Below are positions 26,558 through 34,880 of a DNA stretch of 64,000 nucleotides, in pieces. The notes below the pieces were generated by a model. The model was not told the origin of the DNA, made no database searches, and saw only the letters and a list, made by a program, of their open reading frames with translations. The stretch is from Methanobacterium sp. BRmetb2 (GTDB lineage Archaea; Methanobacteriota; Methanobacteria; Methanobacteriales; Methanobacteriaceae). Position 1 is the stretch's first letter. Each line of letters begins with the position of its first letter. Made by a program: the position numbers and the translations under genes. The stretch spans positions 865,501-929,500 of the forward strand of contig CP022705.1 in NCBI GenBank assembly GCA_003491285.1, given 5' to 3'.

Positions 26558-27511
26558 ATGAATATCAATTTAAAACCGTATTCTGAAAGTTTAATTAGAG
26601 TTTTAGGAGTAATTCTCCTTGTAATTGGATTAATAGGCCTATTTTATGGCCCTTTAGAAATATATTGTTTCTACATGTTCTCTGCAGGGGGCCAGTTCTA
26701 TTATGATGGCTTCCAGATAGGTTCATTATGGTTTGCCTATTTAACCATCCAAAATGCAGTATATTACATTGTAGCATTTTTCATGATACCCATTGGAATT
26801 GGAACTATTAAACTAAAGAATTGGGGCCGTAAACTTTCTTTAAACCTTTTATATATCTGGCTTATTGTGGGTATTAGCCTAACTATCAGTTTCATTACAA
26901 CAACCCCCCAACTAAGTCAAAAACTTAATTTATTTGTTACTTTGATTATATTCGTATTCATTTGTTTAATGGGAATTATAATCCCATTTATTCTTATCAA
27001 AATTTATAACAGCCAGAAAATCAAACATTTATTCAAAAATAAGAGTAACAATTGCATAGATAAAATTTCCCAAGTTATATTATTAGTATGTTGCTTAAAT
27101 ATCCTGTTTATACTGTTTCTTCATACTAGCCCATTGTTCCAGTACATTTTTCCTTTATTCGGGAAAATTATTATTCACCGAGAAGCTGTTCCTTATATAA
27201 GTATCTGCGTGGTCTTTTTAGCAATTTTAACATATGGTTACTACAAAAAGTATTTATTAGCATTCTGGGGTTTGATCGTGTACTACGGATTGTTACTGGT
27301 TTCCATCATATTAACCTTCAGTAAATACTCCGTTTCTGAGATAATAACACTGTTAAATTATCCCGTTCATGAACAAAATGTTATGATCCCCCTCCTATAT
27401 TTTGTTACAAACTATACTCTAACTGCGTTTTTAGCGTCATTCATAATTATTACATTATGTTTAATTATTTATTCTAGAAAATCTTTCTATAATAAAAAAA
27501 TACTAACCTAA
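26558..27511 (+). CDS. Polytopic membrane protein, unknown function
   Basis: This 317-residue protein has eight or so hydrophobic segments (about residues 12-35, 55-82, 95-117, 124-147, 168-190, 212-230, 236-260, 288-310) and few charged residues in loops. It has no transport or enzyme motif I can name. It is translated ten bases after the cysteine-rich membrane protein, with GAGGGATTTT before the ATG, so the two probably form a complex or share a function. It ends before an AT-rich gap with the inverted repeat ATTAAC...GTTAGTTAAT. Confidence 0.72.
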   Translation: MNINLKPYSESLIRVLGVILLVIGLIGLFYGPLEIYCFYMFSAGGQFYYDGFQIGSLWFAYLTIQNAVYYIVAFFMIPIGIGTIKLKNWGRKLSLNLLYIWLIVGISLTISFITTTPQLSQKLNLFVTLIIFVFICLMGIIIPFILIKIYNSQKIKHLFKNKSNNCIDKISQVILLVCCLNILFILFLHTSPLFQYIFPLFGKIIIHREAVPYISICVVFLAILTYGYYKKYLLAFWGLIVYYGLLLVSIILTFSKYSVSEIITLLNYPVHEQNVMIPLLYFVTNYTLTAFLASFIIITLCLIIYSRKSFYNKKILT

Positions 27512-27575
27512 ATTAGTTTTAATTAACATATAACTACTGTAACGTTAGTTAATTTATAAAAAACAAGGTGGCATT

Positions 27576-28727
27576 ATGTTCCATATGGCAGAAGAAAAGG
27601 AGATTTTGGAAGGAAAGATAACTGACATCTACTTTGAACGTACTCTCCAGATTCTAAAAAGTAAAAATATTAACTGTAAAGTCCGTGCTGAGGTTGTTGC
27701 GAAGGATTTGCCTAAAAAATGGGAATGGGCTGTTTTAGCAGGTTTAGAAGAAGTATTATATATTCTAAAAGATATTCCTGTAAATGTTAGGGCTATGAAA
27801 GAGGGTACTGTTTTCCATCCACATGAAGTGGTGCTGGAGATAGAGGGAAACTATCAGGATTTTTGTGTATTTGAAACTGCTATTTTAGGGATGCTTTGTC
27901 AGGCCAGCGGAATCGCAACCAAAGCTGCCCGTTTTAAACAACTGGCCGGAGAAAGAATGGTAATGAGTTTTGGTGCCAGGAGAATGCACCCTGCAATTGC
28001 CCCCATGATAGAAAGAAGTGCCTACATAGGTGGGTGTGACGGAGTATCCGTGGTTAAAAGTGGTGAAATAATTGGTGAAGACCCTTTGGGCACCATACCT
28101 CATGCTCTAATATTATGCATAGGATCCACTTTAGAATCAATCAAAGCATTTGATGAAATTATTGACCCTGAAGTGAATAGAGTGGCCCTAATTGATACTT
28201 TTAATGATGAAAAATTTGAATCATTAAATATAGCTGAAGTTATGGGGAATAAACTGTTTGGTTTACGTTTTGACACTCCTTCTTCTAGAAGAGGTAATTT
28301 TTATAGCATACTTCAAGAAGCAAGATGGGAATTAGACTTAAGAGGATACGAAAATGTTCAAATTATAGTTAGTGGAGGTATCCAGGAAGAAGACATTCCC
28401 CTGTTAAATCCATTGGTAGATGCTTACGGTATTGGAACTTCTATTAGTAACGCTCCAGTAGTGGATTTTTCCATGGATATAGTGGAAATTAATGGGGAAC
28501 CTATTGCCAAAAGAGGAAAGCATTCTGGTGCTAAAAATGTTTTAAAATGTTCTGAATGTGGCAATAGTATAATTTTACCTCTTGAAAAAGGATTAGATTA
28601 TTGTAATTGTGGTGGAACCTATGAAAAACTTATTTATCCTGTTATAGAATATAATAAGATATTAAATGAATTACCTGATCCTGGTAGAATAAGACAATAT
28701 GTATTAGAGCAAATTGGAAGAAAATAA
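27576..28727 (+). CDS. Nicotinate phosphoribosyltransferase (archaeal type)
   Basis: This 383-residue enzyme makes nicotinate mononucleotide from nicotinate and PRPP in NAD salvage. Family evidence includes YFERTLQILKSKNINCKVRAEVVAKDLPKKWEWAVLAGLEEVLYIL, SFGARRMHPAIAPMIERSAYIGGCDGVS and the phosphate site IIVSGGIQEEDIPLL...AYGIGTSI. The C-terminus carries a zinc-ribbon-like addition, CSECGNSIILPLEKGLDYCNCGG, which also occurs in methanogen homologues. AAGGTGG precedes the first ATG. It begins a seven-gene co-directional run and is closely followed by a RibD-like gene. Confidence 0.9.
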   Translation: MFHMAEEKEILEGKITDIYFERTLQILKSKNINCKVRAEVVAKDLPKKWEWAVLAGLEEVLYILKDIPVNVRAMKEGTVFHPHEVVLEIEGNYQDFCVFETAILGMLCQASGIATKAARFKQLAGERMVMSFGARRMHPAIAPMIERSAYIGGCDGVSVVKSGEIIGEDPLGTIPHALILCIGSTLESIKAFDEIIDPEVNRVALIDTFNDEKFESLNIAEVMGNKLFGLRFDTPSSRRGNFYSILQEARWELDLRGYENVQIIVSGGIQEEDIPLLNPLVDAYGIGTSISNAPVVDFSMDIVEINGEPIAKRGKHSGAKNVLKCSECGNSIILPLEKGLDYCNCGGTYEKLIYPVIEYNKILNELPDPGRIRQYVLEQIGRK

Positions 28728-28743
28728 AAGAGTAAGTGATATT

Positions 28744-29439
28744 ATGATACCTTATGTAATATTGTTTAATGCAATGAGTGTTGATGGTCGTTTAGACTTT
28801 TTAGAAACCGAGTCAAGTATTTACTATCTTTATTATGAATTGGCGTCCCAGTGGCAAACTGATGCTGTTTTAATGGGCAGTGAAACCATATTAAAAGGGT
28901 TTAATGCCACAAATGGTGAAATTAGAGGTAATGCTAAAGAAGTGAGGGAAAAAAGGGATAAATTCTCTCCAGACAATCGACCACTTCTCGTGGTACCTGA
29001 TAGCAAAGGTAGAGTAGGTGTTTGGGCCGAAGTATTAGAAATGCCATATATCAAAGAGGTAGTAGTTTTATGTTCTAAATCAACTCCCCCAGAATATACA
29101 GATTTCTTAGAAAATAATGAAATAGAATACCTTGTTTCTGGAAAAGATCGTGTAGAGTTAAAGGAAGCACTGGATGAATTGAACAAAAATTATGATGTGG
29201 AAAATGTCCGAGTCGATAGTGGAGGTACATTAAATGGTGTTCTTCTTCGTGAGGGTTTGGTTGATGAAATACGCCTCTTAATTAACCCCTGCCTTATCGG
29301 AGGAATCACACCAAGTTCAATTTTTCAAGCTTCTGATTTAAAATCTGTAAAAAATGTTATAAATCTTGAATTAATTGAAATAGAAAAGATGAAAGATGAT
29401 ATAGTTCATCTACGATATCAGATAATTAAAAAAGGTTAG
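28744..29439 (+). CDS. RibD C-terminal/dihydrofolate-reductase-fold protein
   Basis: This 231-residue protein starts MIPYVILFNAMSVDGRLDF and has WQTDAVLMGSETILKGF, RPLLVVPDSKGRVG and VRVDSGGTLNGVLLREGLVDEIRLLINPCLIGG, which are the NADPH- and substrate-binding segments of riboflavin-pathway pyrimidine reductases. The canonical archaeal RibD/ArfC protein is similar in length, so it may reduce a ribosylamino-pyrimidine or act on another substrate. ATG 28744 is 16 bases after the preceding stop; the frame could start earlier at 28714 but would overlap that gene. Confidence 0.83.
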   Translation: MIPYVILFNAMSVDGRLDFLETESSIYYLYYELASQWQTDAVLMGSETILKGFNATNGEIRGNAKEVREKRDKFSPDNRPLLVVPDSKGRVGVWAEVLEMPYIKEVVVLCSKSTPPEYTDFLENNEIEYLVSGKDRVELKEALDELNKNYDVENVRVDSGGTLNGVLLREGLVDEIRLLINPCLIGGITPSSIFQASDLKSVKNVINLELIEIEKMKDDIVHLRYQIIKKG

Positions 29440-29447
29440 TTGATTAC

Positions 29448-30410
29448 ATGTGGTTGGAAAAACTTCTTTATGACCCATTAGAACCTTTAATTAGTTCTGA
29501 AAATTTTGCTATTGAACATTTTACCAGAAGAGATCTTTTAGATGAAAAAGTATCCTCTTTAACTAATCTTTGGGATTTAGATTCTCCTCAAAAAATCATC
29601 CGCAAGCAGCAGGAAGATGGTTCCTGGAAATATCCTGGGGGACATAAACATGTTAGATCATCTGAAAATTATAATCAATTTGAAACTCTCAAACAACTGG
29701 GAGAACTGGTAGAGAAATATGGATTTAATAAAAATCACCCCTCAATTGAAAAAGCCGCAAAATTCCTTTTTAAATTTCAAACTGACGAAGGAGATATAAG
29801 AGGTATTTACGGAAACCAATACACTCCTACTTATACATCAGCCATTATGGAACTTCTAATTAAAGCCGGATACTATGATGATCCCCATATAAAAAAAGGA
29901 TTTCAGTGGCTACTTAAAAATCGTCAGGATGATGGTGGCTGGGCCATACCACTTAGAACCATGAAAATAAAATATTCTGACGCCCTTAAACTTCAAGATA
30001 CTATTAAAAGTGATAATAATAAGCCATTTTCGCATTTAGTTACTGGAATGGTGTTAAGAGCCTTTGCAGCACATCCAAAATATCGTGAATCTGAAGAAGC
30101 CATAAATGCAGCAGAATTACTGGTCAGCAGATTATTCCTGTCGGATAAATATCCTGATCGAAAAGATAAAAAATATTGGAAAAGGGTTTCATATCCTTTT
30201 TTGTTCACTGATATTATCAGTGCTTTGGATTCATTATCGTTTCTTGGATTCAATAGTGAAAATCATCATATTCAGGAAGGATTAGACTTTTTAAAGGAAA
30301 GACAAAACAATGAAGGACTTTTTGATTTGCATATTGTACGGGGAAGCGACAAGGATTTAAAATATTGGATTTGTCTGGCTATCTGTCGATTGTTCAAAAG
30401 ATATGGTTAA
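29448..30410 (+). CDS. Prenyltransferase/squalene-oxidase-repeat (alpha/alpha toroid) protein
   Basis: This 320-residue protein contains at least four QW-type repeats: IIRKQQEDGSWKYPGG, FLFKFQTDEGDIRGIYG, WLLKNRQDDGGWAIPL and FLKERQNNEGLFDLHI. These build an alpha/alpha toroid as in squalene-hopene cyclases and prenyltransferase beta subunits. It is much shorter than a cyclase (over 600 residues) and has no DXDD motif, so it is probably a binding scaffold or an unknown enzyme. It starts nine bases after the RibD-like gene, in the same operon. Confidence 0.8.
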   Translation: MWLEKLLYDPLEPLISSENFAIEHFTRRDLLDEKVSSLTNLWDLDSPQKIIRKQQEDGSWKYPGGHKHVRSSENYNQFETLKQLGELVEKYGFNKNHPSIEKAAKFLFKFQTDEGDIRGIYGNQYTPTYTSAIMELLIKAGYYDDPHIKKGFQWLLKNRQDDGGWAIPLRTMKIKYSDALKLQDTIKSDNNKPFSHLVTGMVLRAFAAHPKYRESEEAINAAELLVSRLFLSDKYPDRKDKKYWKRVSYPFLFTDIISALDSLSFLGFNSENHHIQEGLDFLKERQNNEGLFDLHIVRGSDKDLKYWICLAICRLFKRYG

Positions 30411-30469
30411 TAAATTGAAAAATAATAAGAAAATCAGAGATTCAAATAAGATATATGGGTGGTGATTCC

Positions 30470-31153
30470 ATGAATTCAAAAACAATTAAAAATATCACAT
30501 TAAAACTCGGGGCGGATCTTTGTGGAATCGCCAGTGTTGAAAGATTTCAAGATGCACCATCTGGATTTAATCCATTAGACATTTATTCCAACTGCAAATC
30601 TGTAATAGTTTTCGCCAAGAGAGTTCCAGCAGGTTCTTTATTAACTGAAAACTGTGTGCCATACACTCACGTAAACAACATAGTGACCCAAGAAGTTGAT
30701 ATAATAGGAGTTGAACTATGTCTGGTTTTAGAAGATTCTGGAGTAGAAACTGTTCCAATACCCTCTGATGATCCGTCAGAATACTGGGAAATTGAAAACC
30801 AGTATGCCAGAGGTATTTTATCATTGCGACATGCCGGTTATTTAGCGGGTTTGGGCGTTATGGGAAAAAATACACTTCTAATAAATGAAAAATATGGTAA
30901 TATGATTCAGATAGGGGCAATTTTGGTTGATATCAAGCTGGAAAGTGACTCAATAGCAGATTTTGCTGCTTGCATGGAAAATTGCGGTCTTTGCATAGAT
31001 AAGTGCCCTCAAAAAGCTTTGAATGGTGAAACAGTTAACCAAAAAAAGTGTAGAATCTTATCGAATTTTGTGACAGAAAGAGGATTTGTTTTAAAGAAAT
31101 GTAACTTATGTAGAAGTGTATGTCCCAATGTTGTAGGATCAAATGGCAAATAA
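30470..31153 (+). CDS. Double-[4Fe-4S] cluster protein (epoxyqueuosine reductase QueG-like)
   Basis: This 227-residue protein resembles the core of QueG: ITLKLGADLCGIASVERF at the N-terminus, CKSVIVFAKRVPAGSL, AGYLAGLGVMGKNTLLINEKYGNMIQIGAILVD, then two [4Fe-4S] motifs, CMENCGLCIDKCPQKAL and CNLCRSVCP. It is shorter than QueG and lacks its HEAT-repeat tRNA-binding part. Archaea make archaeosine rather than queuosine, so its substrate is not tRNA epoxyqueuosine and remains unknown. ATG 30470 follows GGTGGTGATTCC. Two relatives lie nearby (32492 and the pseudogene 22059). Confidence 0.86.
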   Translation: MNSKTIKNITLKLGADLCGIASVERFQDAPSGFNPLDIYSNCKSVIVFAKRVPAGSLLTENCVPYTHVNNIVTQEVDIIGVELCLVLEDSGVETVPIPSDDPSEYWEIENQYARGILSLRHAGYLAGLGVMGKNTLLINEKYGNMIQIGAILVDIKLESDSIADFAACMENCGLCIDKCPQKALNGETVNQKKCRILSNFVTERGFVLKKCNLCRSVCPNVVGSNGK

Positions 31154-31244
31154 TCCTATTGTAACCAGTATTTATTTATTCAGATTATTATCCAATGATA
31201 TTAAAGATGGGTATTATGGAATATAATGTTTAGGAATAGGTTAT

Positions 31245-31724
31245 ATGGTAAATCTAACATTTATTGACACTGGATCTGAAACTCTGGATTTAATCCAGCC
31301 ATTATGGGAAAAACTCAATGAACATCACCTGAATCAAAAATCAGATTTCAATGAACATTACGCAAATTTCACTTTCCAGGATCGCAAGGAAGTGCTCTTG
31401 AGGAAATCTCATGATGGGGACATGTTCATTAATCTGGCTGAGGATAAAGACTCTGGACTTATATTGGGATACTGTATCACTACTCTATCCTCTGAAAACG
31501 GGGGAGAAATTTATTCCATCTATGTTGAAGAAAAATATAGGTCTCTGGGCATTGGTAGCGAGATAATGAAACGTGCTCTGAAATGGATGGATGAAAAAGG
31601 TGTGAATACTAAAAAAGTGGTGGTGGGTGTGGGTAACCAGAAAGCAATGTCATTTTATGAAGGTTATGGATTTCATCCCCGGTCAATAACACTTGAACAA
31701 ACAATTAAACCTAATAAAAGGTAA
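31245..31724 (+). CDS. GNAT family N-acetyltransferase
   Basis: This 159-residue acetyltransferase has FIDTGSETLDLIQPLWEKLNEHH at the N-terminus, the strand-loop GGEIYSIYVEEKYRSLGIGSEIMKRALKWM (R-x-x-G-I-G acetyl-CoA loop) and VVVGVGNQKAMSFYEGYGFHPR. All GNAT elements are present. AGGTTAT precedes the ATG. It stands between two double-cluster protein genes and just upstream of a methyltransferase gene. The substrate is unknown. Confidence 0.87.
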   Translation: MVNLTFIDTGSETLDLIQPLWEKLNEHHLNQKSDFNEHYANFTFQDRKEVLLRKSHDGDMFINLAEDKDSGLILGYCITTLSSENGGEIYSIYVEEKYRSLGIGSEIMKRALKWMDEKGVNTKKVVVGVGNQKAMSFYEGYGFHPRSITLEQTIKPNKR

Positions 31725-31754
31725 TTTAATATAAATCATTAGGGTTGATTATTC

Positions 31755-32447
31755 TTGGAGAAAAAAAGTCTCGAACAGTTGTTAAAGGAAAAGTTCGGTC
31801 AGGGAACTGAAGAATATGACCAACAACGCAAACATGTTATTCCATGCCTGGAAGATCTTTACCAAATAACAGCTGATTTATCTACAGTCGAAACTTCCCA
31901 GCCAAAGATACTTGATTTAGGTGCTGGTACTGGGCTTCTGACCAGCTACCTTTATGAAAGATACCCACAAAGTAGTTTCACCCTCCTGGACTTATCAGAA
32001 GAAATGCTGGACATTGCCCGGGCCAGGTTCGAAAATGCACCAAATTTTAGTTATGTGGTGGCAGACTACTTGAAACATGATTTTGAAGGATTTTTTGATA
32101 TTGTAGTTTCATCCCTTTCCATTCACCACATGGAACACCAAAATAAAGAGGTCCTGTACCACAAAGTGTATGATCACTTGAATCCGGGTGGTATCTTTGT
32201 TAATGTCGACCAGGTTCTGGGACCACACCCTGCCAATGAAGAAGAATATCAAAATAATTGGATGGACAAAATAAAGGTGGATTCCCTCTCTGAATCTGAA
32301 AAAAGGATCATGTTTGATCGTATGAAACTGGATAATCCTGCCAGTCTGGAAGATAACCTGAAGTGGCTGGATGAAAGTGGTTACCACGATGTGGACGTTT
32401 ATTATAAATATTATAATTTTGTGGTTATGTTTGGAAGGAAAAAATAA
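31755..32447 (+). CDS. SAM-dependent methyltransferase
   Basis: This 230-residue class I methyltransferase has motif I KILDLGAGTGLLTSYL (about residues 53-68), motif II FTLLDLSEEML and the segment FDIVVSSLSIHHMEHQNKEVLYHKVYDHL, as in the CmoA/UbiE-like group. It shares this layout with 17885-18664. The start is TTG 31755, preceded by AGGGTTGATT. It follows the GNAT gene by 30 bases, so both likely belong to the same run. Confidence 0.87.
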   Translation: MEKKSLEQLLKEKFGQGTEEYDQQRKHVIPCLEDLYQITADLSTVETSQPKILDLGAGTGLLTSYLYERYPQSSFTLLDLSEEMLDIARARFENAPNFSYVVADYLKHDFEGFFDIVVSSLSIHHMEHQNKEVLYHKVYDHLNPGGIFVNVDQVLGPHPANEEEYQNNWMDKIKVDSLSESEKRIMFDRMKLDNPASLEDNLKWLDESGYHDVDVYYKYYNFVVMFGRKK

Positions 32448-32491
32448 TATAATAATAAATATAATCAAATTATAATTTGTTGATGTTTATT

Positions 32492-33196
32492 ATGAATCTC
32501 TACGAAAAAATAAAAGAAATCGCAGAAAACGACGGTATTGAATTTGTGGGAGTGGCTGATTTATCCCCTGCACGTGATTTTATCCAGGATTATGCCCAGA
32601 ATATGTTAGATAAATATCCCAAAGCCATAACATTAGGTATGCGGCTTTTAGATGATGTAGTAAATGAACTACCTCTAAAAAAAGAGAAACCTGTTGCTGT
32701 TAATTATTTTCATGCCTATGAACTCACTAATCAACGTTTAGATATAGTATCCTATAAAATTAGCAACTTAATCCAAAAAGAAGGTTATCATGTTCTGCCC
32801 ATACCTGCGTCCAAACGTTGTGATGATGAACGTATTGCTGCGGAATTTTCTCATAAATTAGCAGCCCATATGGCAGGTATTGGTTGGATAGGCAAAAGTT
32901 GTTTATTGATCAATCCGGAAGCCGGTCCTCGTGTTAGATGGATAACAGTTTTGACTGATGCACCTCTAGATGCAACTGGTAGTCCCATGGAAGAATCTTG
33001 TGGAGATTGTAATAAGTGTGTGGATATATGTCCCGTGAATGCCTTTAGTGGGCGGTCTTTTAAAATAGATGAACCTCGTGAAGCAAGATATGATGCTCGT
33101 AAGTGTGAACAATATTTTAAAGAATTAGAAGAAAAGGGTGAACTACCTGTTTGCGGGCTTTGTATTTATGTCTGTCCCCATGGACAAAAAGGTTGA
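32492..33196 (+). CDS. Double-[4Fe-4S] cluster protein (QueG-like)
   Basis: This 234-residue protein is the relative of 30470-31153. It has IKEIAENDGIEFVGVADLSPARDF, an AITLGMRL segment, LPIPASKRCDDERIAAEFSHKLAAHMAGIGWIGKSCLLINPEAGPRVRWITVLTDAPL in the vitamin-B12-like core, then two iron-sulphur motifs, CGDCNKCVDICPVNAF and CGLCIYVCPHG. It is likely a reductase without the tRNA-binding part of QueG. ATG 32492 is chosen from conservation with the pseudogene at 22059; no strong ribosome site is visible. It ends the co-directional run. Confidence 0.86.
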   Translation: MNLYEKIKEIAENDGIEFVGVADLSPARDFIQDYAQNMLDKYPKAITLGMRLLDDVVNELPLKKEKPVAVNYFHAYELTNQRLDIVSYKISNLIQKEGYHVLPIPASKRCDDERIAAEFSHKLAAHMAGIGWIGKSCLLINPEAGPRVRWITVLTDAPLDATGSPMEESCGDCNKCVDICPVNAFSGRSFKIDEPREARYDARKCEQYFKELEEKGELPVCGLCIYVCPHGQKG

Positions 33197-33248
33197 AATT
33201 AAATAGTAAAAATAAAAATAAAATAAAAAAAAGATTTTATAAATCCAA

Positions 33249-33344
33249 TTATTCTTCAGCGTCCATCATTTCACCGTAAATGACTTCTATTTCGCATCCT
33301 TTAGGACCGCAGCAGAAGTGTTGTAAGTCTAATTTTATTTGCAT
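33249..33344 (-). CDS. Small 31-residue cysteine-containing protein
   Basis: A short frame starts at ATG 33344 and ends at TAA 33249. GAGGTG lies six bases before the start, as strong as any ribosome site in the window. The protein begins MQIKLDLQHF, has a central CCGPKGC motif and ends in an acidic helix-like stretch (GEMMDAEE). Three cysteines in seven residues suggest metal or iron-sulphur binding. A TATA-like TTTAAATA lies about 45 bases upstream, and an operator-like sequence at 33424-33442 is identical to one before the HxlR gene. It is too short for most gene callers. Confidence 0.7.
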   Translation of the reverse strand: MQIKLDLQHFCCGPKGCEIEVIYGEMMDAEE

Positions 33345-33423
33345 TTTTTTCACCTCGTAATTGTTCAACAATATAGTAAAGTTACTTATTGTATTTAAAG
33401 TATGTACTATCAATGAGAGTATA

Positions 33424-33442
33424 TACATACAAATAGTATACT
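33424..33442. promoter_or_regulatory. 19-bp operator-like sequence, copy 1
   Basis: TACATACAAATAGTATACT is an imperfect inverted repeat (ATAC-5-GTAT) that also occurs, identically, at 34412-34430 before the HxlR regulator gene. It stands about 80-98 bases upstream of the small cysteine protein on the minus strand, with a related AGTACATACTTTAAATAC between it and that gene (near 33384-33404). It is likely bound by the HxlR protein. Confidence 0.65.
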
Positions 33443-33673
33443 AACTATACATTTTGTAACATAATAATGAAAATGAAACTTCAGTAAATAATAAATTATA
33501 AATTACGTAGGAATTATTTCAATATTGTGGACTTAAACTAAACAATAATCAATTTATCAGTATCTTGCTGGATCTTAATATTTATCAAAAAAATGAATCT
33601 TTATAGTTTCTCTGCTAATGAAAAACTATAAGTTTAGACGGAACAGATATGAATAGAACTGGAGAAGATTCAG

Positions 33674-34345
33674 TTGTCAGATGTCATTAAAAAACATGCC
33701 CATGAAAAGGAGTACAAAGAAAATTCCGCGCTACAAGTGTTACTGCGCAATAAAAATCGGCTTGAAAATTTTGTTGATGCGGTTTTTGCCATAGCCATTA
33801 CTCTTTTAGTCCTTGATTTAGCAGTTCCAATTTTAAAAGATTCTAATGATGCACTTTTTAGCTTTTTAATGATTACCTGGCCTAAATTTTTAGCATATTT
33901 CATAGCCTTTTTTGTTTTAGCTGCTCTTCTCAATAACCATCATCGGCAATTTATAAATATAAAATACGCGGATCAAAAACTTTGGTGGAACAACATGGCA
34001 TTTCTAGCTTTCATTGTCCTTGTTCCATTTTCAACATCAGTTATCAGCGAATATGGCGATACTTTAATAGGTATAATAATATTTAATTTTAATCTCTTTA
34101 TTGCAGGTCTGCTTTTATATATAAACTGGGCTATAGTAATGAAACGTAAGTATCTTCTCAGAGAGAACACCACATTTCAAACAACCGAAATAATTAAATA
34201 TATAAACCTATCCGTACCATTAACCACATTATTGGTAATTGGATTAGCTTTTATTAATCCCAGAATGAGTATATTTGGATATTTATTGATAATAATTTTT
34301 TATTTATTTGCTAAACCGTTATTTAATGCTTTAAATCCCTATTAA
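33674..34345 (+). CDS. TMEM175/DUF1211 family membrane protein (putative K+ channel)
   Basis: This 223-residue protein has the TMEM175 signature RLENFVDAVFAIAITLLVLDLAVP in the first helix (F-x-D-A-V-F-A-I-x-I-T). Five further hydrophobic segments follow. The duplicated six-helix unit of eukaryotic TMEM175 is here single, as in prokaryotic members that form tetrameric potassium channels. The start is TTG 33674, nine bases after GGAG. It lies between the two copies of the operator-like sequence; whether it is controlled with the neighbours is unknown. Confidence 0.86.
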   Translation: MSDVIKKHAHEKEYKENSALQVLLRNKNRLENFVDAVFAIAITLLVLDLAVPILKDSNDALFSFLMITWPKFLAYFIAFFVLAALLNNHHRQFINIKYADQKLWWNNMAFLAFIVLVPFSTSVISEYGDTLIGIIIFNFNLFIAGLLLYINWAIVMKRKYLLRENTTFQTTEIIKYINLSVPLTTLLVIGLAFINPRMSIFGYLLIIIFYLFAKPLFNALNPY

Positions 34346-34411
34346 ACTTTTATAAAATTATTGATCATGTTTTTTATAATCCATCAGATACTTACTATTA
34401 CTAAAAATATT

Positions 34412-34430
34412 TACATACAAATAGTATACT
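34412..34430. promoter_or_regulatory. 19-bp operator-like sequence, copy 2, before the HxlR gene
   Basis: TACATACAAATAGTATACT here is identical to 33424-33442. It lies 34-52 bases before the HxlR start codon, overlapping the place expected for the TATA box, which fits negative autoregulation. Confidence 0.7.
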
Positions 34431-34463
34431 GAGTACCACGAAACATACTTAGAAGGGGTTAAC

Positions 34464-34802
34464 ATGCAAGGAAAAAATGGAGAATATATCTGTGCTGTGG
34501 AAGTGGCCATTAATGAAATTGGGGGCAAATGGAAATCATTAATATTATGTGCCTTAAAAGATGGAAAACTACGTTTTAGTGAAATTGGTGCTAAATTACC
34601 AGATATTACCCAACGAATGCTTACCAAAACCCTTCGGGAATTGGAAAGAGATGGGATAATAAATAGAAAAGTATATGCCGAAGTGCCTCCCCGAGTGGAA
34701 TACTGTCTTACTGATAAGGGAGAATCAGTCATACCCATCTTAGATTCCCTTTGCGAATGGGGGGAAAAATACGGAACCCCACAGATAATTGAAATAAAAT
34801 AA
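34464..34802 (+). CDS. HxlR family transcriptional regulator
   Basis: This 112-residue winged-helix regulator has the HxlR layout: CAVEVAINEIGGKWKSLILCALKDGKLRFSEIGAKLPDITQRMLTKTLRELERDGIINRKVYAEVPPRVEYCLTDKGES spans the whole domain. The conserved N-terminal cysteine (Cys10) is the redox-sensing residue in HypR/YodB-type members, so it may respond to oxidants or electrophiles. AGGGGTTAAC precedes the ATG. Identical operator-like sequences stand before this gene and 1 kb upstream before the small cysteine protein. Confidence 0.9.
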   Translation: MQGKNGEYICAVEVAINEIGGKWKSLILCALKDGKLRFSEIGAKLPDITQRMLTKTLRELERDGIINRKVYAEVPPRVEYCLTDKGESVIPILDSLCEWGEKYGTPQIIEIK

Positions 34803-34880
34803 TATAATTAAAAAAGAAAAAGATTATTAAGAATTAGAAAAGTTTTTAATAAATTTATTTTATAAACATAGCTTTTACAA

